From Serratia surfactantfaciens (GTDB lineage: Bacteria; Pseudomonadota; Gammaproteobacteria; Enterobacterales; Enterobacteriaceae): a DNA stretch of 64,000 bases. The stretch spans positions 4,898,001 to 4,962,000 of the forward strand of contig NZ_CP016948.1 in assembly GCF_001642805.2 (NCBI RefSeq). Reading direction: 5' to 3'. Each line of letters begins with the position of its first letter. Position 1 is the first letter of the stretch. Positions 44,807 through 53,461 of the stretch are shown piece by piece. The translations under genes were made by a program, and so were the position numbers. A model generated the notes under the pieces. It was not told the DNA's origin, ran no database searches, and worked only from the letters and a program-made list of their open reading frames with translations.

Positions 44807-47515
44807 ATGAAACTGAAAAAACTCCCCCGTCAGCTGCTGGGCCTGTTCGCCCGCGGCCTTCCGCGCCGTTTGGTGCGCCGCGACAGCCTGCTGGACAGCG
44901 TCAGCGGCGCTGCGCGCGATATGCCGGCCGGCCTGGCGCAGCAGCGGCTGGAATGCGCCGCCGCAGAGACGATGCAGCTGTTTGAGCGTTTCCACAGCCA
45001 CCCGGAAGGTATCACCGCCCATGAGGCGGAACAGGTGCGTCAACGCTGCGGCGAGAACGTCATCGACGATCAGCAGAAAGAGGCCTGGTGGCAACACCTC
45101 TGGCACTGCTACCGCAACCCGTTCAATCTGCTGCTGACCGCGCTCGGCATGATCTCTTACGCCACCGAGGATCTCACCGGCGCGTTGGTGATCGCGCTGA
45201 TGGTGCTGATCTCCACGCTGCTGAACTTCATCCAGGAGGCGCGCTCCAACCGGGCGGCCGATGCGCTGAAAGCGATGGTGAGCAACACCGCCACGGTGAT
45301 CCGCAGCGATGCGCTCACCGGCAGGAGCGAGCACGTGGAGCTGCCGATCGCGCAGCTGGTGCCGGGGGATATCATCAAGCTGGCGGCCGGCGACATGATC
45401 CCAGCGGATCTGCGCGTGCTGTCGGCCAAGGATCTGTTCATCAGCCAGGCGGCGCTGACCGGCGAATCGCTGCCGGTGGAGAAATCTGCGGCGCCGCAGG
45501 CGCTGGCGGCCGATCCGCTCGATTGCCAGAATCTGTGCTTCATGGGCACCAACGTGGTCAGCGGCACCGCGCTGGCGATGGTGATCGGCACCGGCGGCAG
45601 CACCTATTTCGGCCAGTTGGCGCAGCGCGTCACCAGCCAGGATGAACAGCCGAACGCCTTCCAGAGCGGTATCAGCAAGGTCAGCTGGCTGCTGATCCGC
45701 TTTATGCTGGTAATGACGCCGATCGTGCTGCTGATCAACGGCTACACCAAGGGAGACTGGTGGGAAGCGGCGCTGTTCGCGCTGTCGGTGGCGGTCGGGC
45801 TGACGCCGGAAATGCTGCCGATGATCGTCACCTCGACGCTGGCCAAAGGGGCGGTGAAACTGTCGCGCCAGAAGGTGATCGTCAAACGGCTGGACGCCAT
45901 CCAGAACTTCGGCGCCATGGATATTCTGTGCACCGACAAGACCGGCACCCTGACCCAGGACAAGATCGTGCTGGAGCGCCACACCGACGTGTTTGGCGCC
46001 AGCAGCGAGCGGGTGCTGCGCTACGCCTGGCTGAACAGCTTCTACCAGACCGGGTTGAAAAACCTGCTCGACGTGGCGGTGCTGAGCTGTGCGGAGCAAA
46101 ATCAGCAGCCGGAAGCGCTGCAGCACTACCGCAAGGTGGATGAGATCCCGTTCGACTTCGTGCGCCGCCGCATGTCGGTGGTGGTGGCGAAAGACAACGA
46201 GTATCACGAGCTGGTGTGCAAGGGCGCGCTGGAAGAGATGCTGGCGATTTGCAGCCACGTGCGCCACGAAGACGAGGTGATCCCACTCAGCGAGGCGCTG
46301 CTGGCGCGCATTCGCCGCATCACCGACGATCTCAACCAACAGGGGCTGCGGGTGGTGGCGGTAGCCAACAAGATCCTGCCGGCGCAAACCCATGAATACG
46401 GCGTGGCGGACGAGTCGGATCTGATCCTCGAAGGCTACGTCGCCTTCCTCGATCCGCCGAAGGAGAGCACCGCACCGGCGCTGGCGGCGCTGAAACAGAA
46501 CGGCGTCACGGTGAAGATCCTCACCGGCGACAACGAGCTGGTGGCGGCCAAAGTGTGCCGGGATGTCGGGCTGGCGGCCGAGCACCTGCTGCGCGGCAGC
46601 GAGATCGAACAGATGGACGACGAGCAGCTGGCGCAGGCGGCGGCGCGCACCACGGTGTTCGCCAAGCTGACGCCGCTGCACAAAGAGCGCATCGTCAAAC
46701 TGCTGCGCCGCCAGGGGCACGTGGTGGGCTTTATGGGCGACGGCATCAACGATGCGCCGGCGCTGCGCGCGGCCGATATCGGCATCTCCGTCGATTCGGC
46801 GGTGGACATCGCCAAGGAAGCGGCGGACATCATCCTGCTGGAAAAAAGCCTGATGGTACTGGAGCAGGGGGTGATCGAAGGGCGCCGCACCTTCGCCAAC
46901 ATGCTGAAATACATCAAGATGACTGCCAGCTCCAACTTCGGTAACGTGTTCAGCGTGCTGATTGCCAGCGCCTTCCTGCCGTTCCTGCCGATGTTGCCGC
47001 TGCACCTGTTGATTCAGAACCTGATGTACGACATCTCACAGATCGCCATCCCGTTCGATAACGTCGACGACGATCAGATCACCCAGCCGCAGCGCTGGAA
47101 CTCCGCCGATCTGGGGCGATTTATGGTGTTCTTTGGGCCGATCAGTTCAATCTTCGACGTGCTGACCTTCAGCCTGATGTGGTGGGTATTCAAGGCCAAT
47201 ACGCCGGAAATGCAGACGCTGTTCCAGTCCGGCTGGTTCGTTGAAGGGCTGCTGTCGCAAACGCTGATCGTGCACATGATCCGCACGCGCAAAATTCCGT
47301 TTATCCAGAGCCGCCCGTCCTGGCCGCTGTGCATCATGACGCTGGCGGTGATCGCCACCGGCATCGGCCTGGTGTTCTCGCCGCTGGCCGGCTTCCTGCA
47401 GCTGCAGGCGCTGCCGCTCGGCTACTTCCCGTGGCTGGTGCTGATCCTCGCCGGTTACATGGTGCTGACCCAGTGCGTGAAAGGCTGGTTCGTGCGCCGC
47501 TACGGCTGGCAATAA
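44807..47515 (+). CDS. mgtA: Magnesium-translocating P-type ATPase MgtA
   Basis: The 902-residue P3B-type ATPase imports Mg2+ across the inner membrane. Motifs are TGES (actuator), DKTGTLT with the phosphorylated Asp, KGALEEML in the nucleotide domain, TGDN and GDGINDAPAL. About ten membrane helices include VGLTPEMLPMIV. ATG 44807 has GAGG eight bases upstream; a GTG three codons earlier overlaps that site. The PhoP box, MgtL-like peptide and long leader indicate three layers of control. Confidence 0.97.
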   Translation: MKLKKLPRQLLGLFARGLPRRLVRRDSLLDSVSGAARDMPAGLAQQRLECAAAETMQLFERFHSHPEGITAHEAEQVRQRCGENVIDDQQKEAWWQHLWHCYRNPFNLLLTALGMISYATEDLTGALVIALMVLISTLLNFIQEARSNRAADALKAMVSNTATVIRSDALTGRSEHVELPIAQLVPGDIIKLAAGDMIPADLRVLSAKDLFISQAALTGESLPVEKSAAPQALAADPLDCQNLCFMGTNVVSGTALAMVIGTGGSTYFGQLAQRVTSQDEQPNAFQSGISKVSWLLIRFMLVMTPIVLLINGYTKGDWWEAALFALSVAVGLTPEMLPMIVTSTLAKGAVKLSRQKVIVKRLDAIQNFGAMDILCTDKTGTLTQDKIVLERHTDVFGASSERVLRYAWLNSFYQTGLKNLLDVAVLSCAEQNQQPEALQHYRKVDEIPFDFVRRRMSVVVAKDNEYHELVCKGALEEMLAICSHVRHEDEVIPLSEALLARIRRITDDLNQQGLRVVAVANKILPAQTHEYGVADESDLILEGYVAFLDPPKESTAPALAALKQNGVTVKILTGDNELVAAKVCRDVGLAAEHLLRGSEIEQMDDEQLAQAAARTTVFAKLTPLHKERIVKLLRRQGHVVGFMGDGINDAPALRAADIGISVDSAVDIAKEAADIILLEKSLMVLEQGVIEGRRTFANMLKYIKMTASSNFGNVFSVLIASAFLPFLPMLPLHLLIQNLMYDISQIAIPFDNVDDDQITQPQRWNSADLGRFMVFFGPISSIFDVLTFSLMWWVFKANTPEMQTLFQSGWFVEGLLSQTLIVHMIRTRKIPFIQSRPSWPLCIMTLAVIATGIGLVFSPLAGFLQLQALPLGYFPWLVLILAGYMVLTQCVKGWFVRRYGWQ

Positions 47516-47522
47516 CCCGTTC

Positions 47523-47545
47523 GCCCCCTCCGGCCGGGAGGGGGC
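47523..47545 (+). terminator. Hairpin after mgtA
   Basis: GCCCCCTCC and GGAGGGGGC form a nine-base-pair stem around GGCCG. No T run follows, so it may act as a 3' stabiliser or weak terminator. Confidence 0.5.
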
Positions 47546-47726
47546 AATTGTGATCCCGTCCGCTTTTTCACCGCAACGGTTGGACATCTGTTCTGTGCTG
47601 AGTCTTTATCTACAGCGTTGGCTGTTTTCCCCTGCGCCTTTCAAGCCCGCGCGTTGTTGTTTATCGCCTAGCGGTGGTTTGAAATTCATTGGGGATATTT
47701 TGTTTTTTTCCTCTGAGGAATTTCCG

Positions 47727-50120
47727 ATGCACAGACCTTTCCGTTATACGCTACTGGCTTCATCGTTATGGCTTTCTTGCGGCGCGCTGGCGCAGCCGGC
47801 GGGCGATCTGCCGCTGATGCCCTGGCCGCAGCAGGTGGAAGTGACGCAACCGGCGGGCAAGCTGGTGCTGGATCACCGGCTGGCGTTAAGCCTCCAGGGC
47901 GACGATCTGGGTGACGCCCTGCCACGCTGGCGTCAGCGCATCGAACTGCAGACCGGCTGGACGCTGGCGCCGAGGGAAGAAGCGAACGGCGCGGCGATCA
48001 AGGTGGTGATCAAGGACCGGGTGGCGGCGCAGCCGCTGCCGGGCAGCGACGAAAGCTACCGGCTGGCGGTTACGGCGCAGGGCGCTACGCTGACCGCCAA
48101 CACCCGCTTCGGCGCGCTGCGCGGCATGGAAACCCTGCTGCAGCTGCTGCAGACCGACGGGCAAAACACCTTCCTGCCGCTGGTGGATATCCGCGACGTG
48201 CCGCGCTTCCCGTGGCGCGGCGTGCTGCTGGATTCGGCGCGCCATTTCCTGCCGCTGCCGGACATTCTGCGCCAGCTTGACGGCATGGCGGCGGCCAAGC
48301 TCAACGTGTTCCATTGGCACCTGAGCGACGATCAGGGCTGGCGCTTCGCCTCCGAGCATTACCCCAAACTGCAGCAGCAGGCCAGCGACGGCCAGTTTTA
48401 CACCCGCGAGCAAATGCGGCAGGTGGTGGCTTACGCCACGGCGCGCGGCATTCGCGTGGTGCCGGAGATCGACATGCCGGGGCACGCCTCCAGCATCGCG
48501 GTGGCCTATCCCGAACTGATGAGCGCGCCGGGGCCGTATCGCATGGAGCGCGAGTGGGGTGTGCATAAGCCGACGCTCGATCCGAGCCGTGACGAGGTTT
48601 ATCAGTTTGTCGACACGATCGTCGGTGAACTGGCGGCGATCTTTCCCGATCCTTATCTGCACATTGGCGGCGATGAAGTTGACGCAAGCCAGTGGCGGGC
48701 GTCGCCGTCGATTCAGGCGTTTATGCAGAAGAACGGGCTGGCGGATACCCATGCGCTGCAGGCTTACTTCAACCAGAAGCTGGAAAAGATCCTCGAGAAA
48801 CACCAGCGGCAGATGGTTGGCTGGGATGAGATCTACCACCCGTCGCTGCCGCGTTCGATCGTCATTCAATCCTGGCAGGGGCAAGACTCGCTGGGTGCCA
48901 GCGCCCAGGACGGCTATCAGGGCATTCTCTCCACCGGTTTCTACCTCGATCAGCCGCAAAGCACCGCCTATCACTACCGCAATGAAATTCTGCCGCAGCC
49001 GCTGGGGGTCGAGACGGCGGTGCAGCCCGGCGAGCAGGCGCAAAGCTGGCACTTCAGCATGCCGCGCCTGAAGGGCAGCGCGGTGGAAGGCAGCTTCACG
49101 CTGATCGAGGGCAAGCAGGGCTGGCGTGGCTTTATCGATTTCAACGGCAAATCGCGCCGCGCGCTGCACGACATCGTCTGGCGCACGCCGCAGCAGGTGA
49201 CGTTCCGCGTCGATACCTGGATGGGCGACACGCGGCCGGTATTCACGCTGCAGCAGGACAAGCTCAGCGGCTATACGCTGGTCGGCAACGTGCGTTACCC
49301 CACCAGCGGCGACAAGCTGGCGGCGGCGCCGGCGGGCAAGATGCCGGTGGTGCCGGACGAGAAGGGGCAGGCCAACATTCTCGGCGGCGAAGCGGCGCTG
49401 TGGGCGGAAAACGTGCGCGCGCCGCTGCTCGATATCAAGCTGTGGCCGCGCGCCTTCGTGGTGGCGGAGCGGCTGTGGTCGGCGCAGGACGTCACCGATG
49501 AAAGCAACATGTACCGGCGGCTGGCGGCGATCGACGGCTGGTCGGTGGTGTCGGTCGGCCTGCAGCAACATGCGGAAACGGCGCGCGAATTCACCCGCCT
49601 GAGCAACAGCGTGCAGATCGCGCCGCTGCAGATCCTGGCCGAGGCGGTGGAACCGGCGCAGTATTACACCCGTCAGCACCTGAAGTTCCAGGCCGGCAAC
49701 TATCACCAGTTCGAACCGCTGAACCGCTTTGCCGATGCGCTGCCGCCGGAAAGCGAGGCGGTGCGCGCCATGCATGCCCAGGTCGCGGCCTTGTTGCAGG
49801 ATAAACGCGATAAGGCCGCGGCGCAGGCGCTGCGTGAACGGCTGCAGCGCTGGCAGGCGAACGGCGCGGCGCTGCAGACGGCGATCGCGGGCAACCGCAC
49901 GCTGCGGGATCTGGCGCCGGTGGCGCAGGACGTCGGCACCCTGGCCACGCTGGGCTTAACGCTGCTGGAGCGCCATCAGCAAGACAAACCGCTGAGCCGG
50001 GCCGAGGCCGAGCAAGCGCAGCGCCAGCTGGATGCGGCGGCGCAGACGCGTGACGAAGTGGTGATTGCGGCGGTATACCCGCTGGAGGCGCTGCTGCGTG
50101 GGATGCAAACGGCGCCGTAA
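47727..50120 (+). CDS. Secreted beta-N-acetylhexosaminidase, GH20
   Basis: The 797-residue glycoside hydrolase of family 20 has a signal peptide (MHRPFRYTLLASSLWLSCGALA, cleaved near residue 22) and an N-terminal GH20b domain. The catalytic barrel contains GVLLDSARHFLP, NVFHWHLSDDQGWR, PEIDMPGHA and the catalytic pair in HIGGDEVDASQW (Asp polarises the acetamido group, Glu is acid/base). The C-terminal 100 residues are helical and Gln-rich. It should remove terminal GlcNAc from chito-oligosaccharides in the periplasm. It differs from the larger chitobiase known in Serratia. GAGGAA precedes the ATG. Confidence 0.88.
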   Translation: MHRPFRYTLLASSLWLSCGALAQPAGDLPLMPWPQQVEVTQPAGKLVLDHRLALSLQGDDLGDALPRWRQRIELQTGWTLAPREEANGAAIKVVIKDRVAAQPLPGSDESYRLAVTAQGATLTANTRFGALRGMETLLQLLQTDGQNTFLPLVDIRDVPRFPWRGVLLDSARHFLPLPDILRQLDGMAAAKLNVFHWHLSDDQGWRFASEHYPKLQQQASDGQFYTREQMRQVVAYATARGIRVVPEIDMPGHASSIAVAYPELMSAPGPYRMEREWGVHKPTLDPSRDEVYQFVDTIVGELAAIFPDPYLHIGGDEVDASQWRASPSIQAFMQKNGLADTHALQAYFNQKLEKILEKHQRQMVGWDEIYHPSLPRSIVIQSWQGQDSLGASAQDGYQGILSTGFYLDQPQSTAYHYRNEILPQPLGVETAVQPGEQAQSWHFSMPRLKGSAVEGSFTLIEGKQGWRGFIDFNGKSRRALHDIVWRTPQQVTFRVDTWMGDTRPVFTLQQDKLSGYTLVGNVRYPTSGDKLAAAPAGKMPVVPDEKGQANILGGEAALWAENVRAPLLDIKLWPRAFVVAERLWSAQDVTDESNMYRRLAAIDGWSVVSVGLQQHAETAREFTRLSNSVQIAPLQILAEAVEPAQYYTRQHLKFQAGNYHQFEPLNRFADALPPESEAVRAMHAQVAALLQDKRDKAAAQALRERLQRWQANGAALQTAIAGNRTLRDLAPVAQDVGTLATLGLTLLERHQQDKPLSRAEAEQAQRQLDAAAQTRDEVVIAAVYPLEALLRGMQTAP

Positions 50121-50194
50121 GGAGAGGTAGCGAAGAAACTGCGGGGCATATTCCATATCTCGACATTGCGATGTGGTTGAAAGAGCAGAAACGA

Positions 50195-50226
50195 CGGGCT
50201 GGTTGTAAAATCCAGCCCGATTTGTT
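50195..50226 (+). terminator. Terminator after the GH20 gene
   Basis: CGGGCTGG and CCAGCCCG pair around TTGTAAAAT, followed by ATTTGTT, 75 bases after the hexosaminidase stop and before the next gene. Confidence 0.6.
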
Positions 50227-50261
50227 CATTCAATACGGTTTACGCGTTCAAGGGATTGATA

Positions 50262-50840
50262 ATGCCGCAGGTTTTTAATGTCCGATTGATTGGAGAAGGT
50301 GCACTGGCTGCAACCAATGATCTCTTGGCTGAGGCTGGGTATGGCGTCCGGGTGCAAATGATGCATGCTGAAGGTTTTGAGTGGTGCGTTGCGTTGGCCC
50401 GCCAACAACCCGAAGAGCGCCGTATTCCCTGGGCGTTGAATGGCGCCGTGTTGGACGATCCGGACGGCTTTACGTTTAGCTTTAAGATACAGGGCATCGA
50501 TGACCGGCCGGCCGGCGCCTGTATCTGCCGGTTTTGTCCGGCGGCGGGTGAACAACTGGCGATGTTAAATATTGAGATGCTGCAAAACTTTCGTATTAGA
50601 GACTCGAGCCTTGATGGCAATACGCTGCGTTTTGCGCTCTATGTCGCCGTGCTCTTTATGGTGGATACGGCATGCGCAGGGTTGCGCTTAATATCGCCGA
50701 TTAATACGGAGTTGGCTGATTACTATATAAATCATCATCAATTTGTCGACCTCACCGGGGGGCTCAAACAGATACTTTACCGAGATGCCGAGGCGCTTTT
50801 TCTGTGGTTCCAGGAAGGTTTTTCGCCGCCGGCCTCATAA
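50262..50840 (+). CDS. Protein of unknown function (first of a pair)
   Basis: The 192-residue protein is not recognised. It starts MPQVFNVRLIGEGALAATNDLLAEAGYG and has a C-x-C-x2-C cluster (ACICRFC) near residue 90, a hydrophobic segment FALYVAVLFMVDTACAGL (about 127-144) and an aromatic C-terminus. AGGGA is six bases before ATG 50262; a TTG two codons earlier is possible. Codon use is less GC-rich than in the flanking genes. It is followed after 62 bases by another small unknown gene, probably one operon. Confidence 0.6.
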   Translation: MPQVFNVRLIGEGALAATNDLLAEAGYGVRVQMMHAEGFEWCVALARQQPEERRIPWALNGAVLDDPDGFTFSFKIQGIDDRPAGACICRFCPAAGEQLAMLNIEMLQNFRIRDSSLDGNTLRFALYVAVLFMVDTACAGLRLISPINTELADYYINHHQFVDLTGGLKQILYRDAEALFLWFQEGFSPPAS

Positions 50841-50902
50841 TTGAAGGTGGGTGAAATTTGCGCAATAATGGCGAAGTGCCGGTAGGGTCACAGGAGGTTC
50901 GC

Positions 50903-51169
50903 ATGGTGATAAAGTCAACAAAACGTCAGGTAACAAAACCTGCCTCTTATGAGCTGAAGGTGTATAAATTCGGCATGGAAGGTGTAGATGCCGTGAACAC
51001 CTATACATCTGAACAGATTGACCGCATAACGCCTCGCGGTAAACCGATTACGGCTTCGCGAGAAGAGGTTATCGCCGTTTTAAAACGGGCGGTTAAACAG
51101 GTTAACGCTTCATCCTCTCCGGCTGCTGAAACTCTGGGCTGTGTCCGTCAGCGCCAGGCATTCAAGTAA
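50903..51169 (+). CDS. Small protein of unknown function (second of a pair)
   Basis: The 88-residue basic protein begins MVIKSTKRQVTKPASYELKVYKFG and has a middle helix SREEVIAVLKRAVKQV. AGGAGG is five bases before ATG 50903. No family is recognised. Its position directly after another unknown gene and before the ridA terminator suggests a small accessory cassette. Confidence 0.55.
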   Translation: MVIKSTKRQVTKPASYELKVYKFGMEGVDAVNTYTSEQIDRITPRGKPITASREEVIAVLKRAVKQVNASSSPAAETLGCVRQRQAFK

Positions 51170-51172
51170 TGT

Positions 51173-51199
51173 AAAAACGGCCAGTCTGCACTGGCCGTG
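51173..51199 (-). terminator. Terminator of ridA
   Basis: ACGGCCAGT and ACTGGCCGT form a nine-base-pair stem. On the minus strand it is followed by TTTTTACATT, right after the ridA stop. On the plus strand it lies just after the unknown small gene. Confidence 0.85.
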
Positions 51200-51216
51200 A
51201 TTCGCATACGTGTCGA

Positions 51217-51603
51217 TTAACGACGCACGGCGATGGCTTCGATTTCGATCTTCACGTCTTTCGGCAGACGCGCCACTTCCACGCAGGAGCGAGCCGGGAA
51301 CGGCGCGCTGTGCTCGGTGAAGAAGGCTTCGTACGCGGCGTTGACGGTGGCGAAGTCGTTCAGGTCTTTCACGAACACGGTGGTTTTCACGATGTCGGCA
51401 ACGTTCAGGCCGGCGGCTTCGACGATCGCTTTGACGTTTTCCAGCGACTGGCGCGCCTGAGCGGCCACGTCGTCGGCGACGGCGCCGGTTTTCGGATCGA
51501 CCGGGATCTGGCCGGAAGTGATGATCATGCTGCCCAGATCAACGCCCTGTACATAAGGACCAATGGCTGCCGGGGCGAGTTCAGTGCTGATGTTACGTGA
51601 CAT
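51217..51603 (-). CDS. ridA: 2-iminobutanoate/2-iminopropanoate deaminase RidA
   Basis: The 128-residue YjgF/YER057c/UK114-family protein is a trimer that hydrolyses reactive enamines and imines formed by PLP enzymes such as threonine dehydratase. The signature is in GPYVQGVDLGSMIITSGQIPVDPKTG and the end ARSCVEVARLPKDVKIEIEAIA with the substrate-binding Arg and Glu. It sits downstream of pyrBI in the same direction, as in E. coli. Confidence 0.96.
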   Translation of the reverse strand: MSRNISTELAPAAIGPYVQGVDLGSMIITSGQIPVDPKTGAVADDVAAQARQSLENVKAIVEAAGLNVADIVKTTVFVKDLNDFATVNAAYEAFFTEHSAPFPARSCVEVARLPKDVKIEIEAIAVRR

Positions 51604-51759
51604 GTTTTCTCCTGATAGACCCGTTGTTTTTCACGCCGCCGCGCGGTCGGCCGCAGCGTAAAATTCGGTGGGTAGCAACGTGGGTAGAGTTATTTTCAGG
51701 CATCCATTATAGGGAGTGACGCGCAGATTAACAGCGCCGCTCCCGCAAAGGGGCAGAAT

Positions 51760-52224
51760 TCAGTCCGCCTGCAGCACCACCTGATGCTCGAACTCTTTTT
51801 CGCAGTAGCGGCACTTCAGGTGCACTTCGCCATCGCGCGGCTTCACGCTGAAGCTCGACGCCACCGGCTCGCTGCGGCTGATGCAGTTGCCGTTCGGGCA
51901 GGTCAGCACGCCGTCGATGTGGTCCGGCAGGCTGAGAGTCAGCTTGCGCACCACTTCATAGTTATCGATGCGGTTCACCGTGGCCTTCGGCGCGTACATC
52001 GCCAGCTGGTTGGCCTGCTGCTCGGTCAGGAAGGTGTTCTCGATCTTGATGAGATCCTTGCGGCCCAGCTCGTTGGAAGGCAGGTTCAGGCCGATGGTGA
52101 TGCGCTGGTCGGTGGCGGTCAGCTTGAACAGCGTCAGCAGTTTGAAACCGATCTGCGCCGGAATGTGGTCGATCACCGTGCCGCATTTGATCGCTTCGAC
52201 CTGCAGTTTGTTGTCATGAGTCAT
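51760..52224 (-). CDS. pyrI: Aspartate carbamoyltransferase regulatory subunit PyrI
   Basis: The 154-residue regulatory chain binds CTP/ATP in the N-terminal domain ([27 protein letters not shown]) and zinc in the C-terminal domain through four cysteines (CPNGNC and CRYC). It follows pyrB by 12 bases. Confidence 0.97.
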   Translation of the reverse strand: MTHDNKLQVEAIKCGTVIDHIPAQIGFKLLTLFKLTATDQRITIGLNLPSNELGRKDLIKIENTFLTEQQANQLAMYAPKATVNRIDNYEVVRKLTLSLPDHIDGVLTCPNGNCISRSEPVASSFSVKPRDGEVHLKCRYCEKEFEHQVVLQAD

Positions 52225-52236
52225 GGCGGTTCCCCC

Positions 52237-53172
52237 TTAAAGAGCCAAATCTGCGTTGAGCACCAGCGCCAGCAGCGCCTGGCGGGCGAAGATGCCGTTG
52301 CCTGCCTGCTGGAAGTAGTAAGCGTGCGGCGTTTTATCCACGTCGGTGGCGATCTCGTCGATGCGCGGCAGCGGGTGCAGCACCTTGAGGTTGGCGCGCG
52401 CGCCGGCCAGATCCGCGGCGCGCAGCACGAACTGCGCCTTCACGTTGGCGTACTCGGACGGATCGAGGCGCTCTTTCTGCACCCGGGTCATGTAGAGAAT
52501 ATCCAGCTCCGGCACCACTTCTTCAATGCTGCCGTGCAGGCTGTACTCGATGCCTTTCTCGTCCAGCATTTTCAGGATGTAGGCCGGCATCGCCAGCGCG
52601 TCCGGGGCGATGAAGTAGAAGCGGTTGCCTTCGAACTTGGCCAGCGCCTGGGTGAGCGAGTGCACGGTGCGGCCGTACTTCAGGTCGCCGACCATGGCGA
52701 TGCTGAGGTTGCTCAGGCGGCCCTGGGTTTCCTGGATGGTGAACAGATCCAGCAGGGTTTGGGTCGGGTGCTGGTTGGCGCCGTCGCCGGCGTTGAGCAC
52801 CGGCACGTTGCCGGAGAACTCCGAAGCCATGCGCGCCGCGCCTTCCTGCGGGTGGCGCATCACGATGGCGTCTACGTAGGTGCTGATCACCGAGATGGTG
52901 TCGGCCAGGGTTTCGCCTTTCTTGCCGAGCGAGGTGTTGCTGCCGTCGGCGAAACCGACCACCGAGGCACCGAGGCGGTGCATCGAGGTTTCGAACGACA
53001 GGCGGGTACGGGTCGAGGCTTCAAAGAAGCAGCTGGCGATCACCTTGTGTTTCAACAGCTCCGGCTGCGGGTTGGCTTTCAGACCGGCGGCGGTGCGCAG
53101 CACCAGCTCCAGATCCTCGCGGCTGAGATCGTTAATAGAGATGATGTGTTTGTGATACAGCGGGTTGGCCAT
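52237..53172 (-). CDS. pyrB: Aspartate carbamoyltransferase catalytic subunit PyrB
   Basis: The 311-residue catalytic chain of ATCase performs the first committed step of pyrimidine synthesis. The carbamoyl-phosphate site [32 protein letters not shown] and the aspartate-binding loop [14 protein letters not shown] are present. It is co-transcribed with pyrI and controlled by the pyrL attenuator upstream. Confidence 0.97.
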   Translation of the reverse strand: MANPLYHKHIISINDLSREDLELVLRTAAGLKANPQPELLKHKVIASCFFEASTRTRLSFETSMHRLGASVVGFADGSNTSLGKKGETLADTISVISTYVDAIVMRHPQEGAARMASEFSGNVPVLNAGDGANQHPTQTLLDLFTIQETQGRLSNLSIAMVGDLKYGRTVHSLTQALAKFEGNRFYFIAPDALAMPAYILKMLDEKGIEYSLHGSIEEVVPELDILYMTRVQKERLDPSEYANVKAQFVLRAADLAGARANLKVLHPLPRIDEIATDVDKTPHAYYFQQAGNGIFARQALLALVLNADLAL

Positions 53173-53220
53173 TTTTCACTCCTCCTCGACGCGTGCCCGT
53201 GGCGCGGGACTTTTTAAGGC

Positions 53221-53247
53221 AAAAAAAAGCCCCTCAATGAGGGGCTT
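53221..53247 (-). terminator. pyrBI attenuator terminator
   Basis: On the minus strand AGCCCCTCA and TGAGGGGCT form a hairpin followed by eight T residues, 48 bases before pyrB. The stop codon of the pyrL leader (53234-53236) lies inside the stem, so a ribosome that keeps pace with RNA polymerase prevents the hairpin: the UTP-sensing attenuation known for E. coli pyrBI. Confidence 0.9.
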
Positions 53248-53347
53248 GAAACGATCGGTTTAGCAACAGGAGAAACAACGGCAGCTGGCCGCCGATAGGC
53301 AGTCGGTTTTGTCGATTGCGGCTAACAAAACAAACGTCGTTTTTCAT
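53234..53347 (-). CDS. pyrL: pyrBI leader peptide PyrL
   Basis: The 37-codon ORF begins [11 protein letters not shown], contains [13 protein letters not shown] and ends APH-stop inside the attenuator stem. Its sequence is unlike E. coli PyrL, but the position, the ribosome-binding site AGGAGA and the overlap with the terminator are the same; only translation, not the peptide, matters in this mechanism. Confidence 0.85.
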
Positions 53348-53372
53348 GCTTTCTCCTGGCAAATTGTGGCGC

Positions 53373-53400
53373 ATTATACTCGCGCTTTTCGCCACTGCAA
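53373..53400 (-). promoter_or_regulatory. pyrLBI promoter
   Basis: On the minus strand TTGCAG (-35) and a perfect TATAAT (-10, 53373-53378) are spaced by 16 bases. The -10 is about 25 bases before the pyrL start codon. Confidence 0.8.
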
Positions 53401-53461
53401 GCGTTAAAACGCCGTTTTTTGCCGCCCCGCAATCGATTGGCCGGCGATGGCCGCCCGCCGG

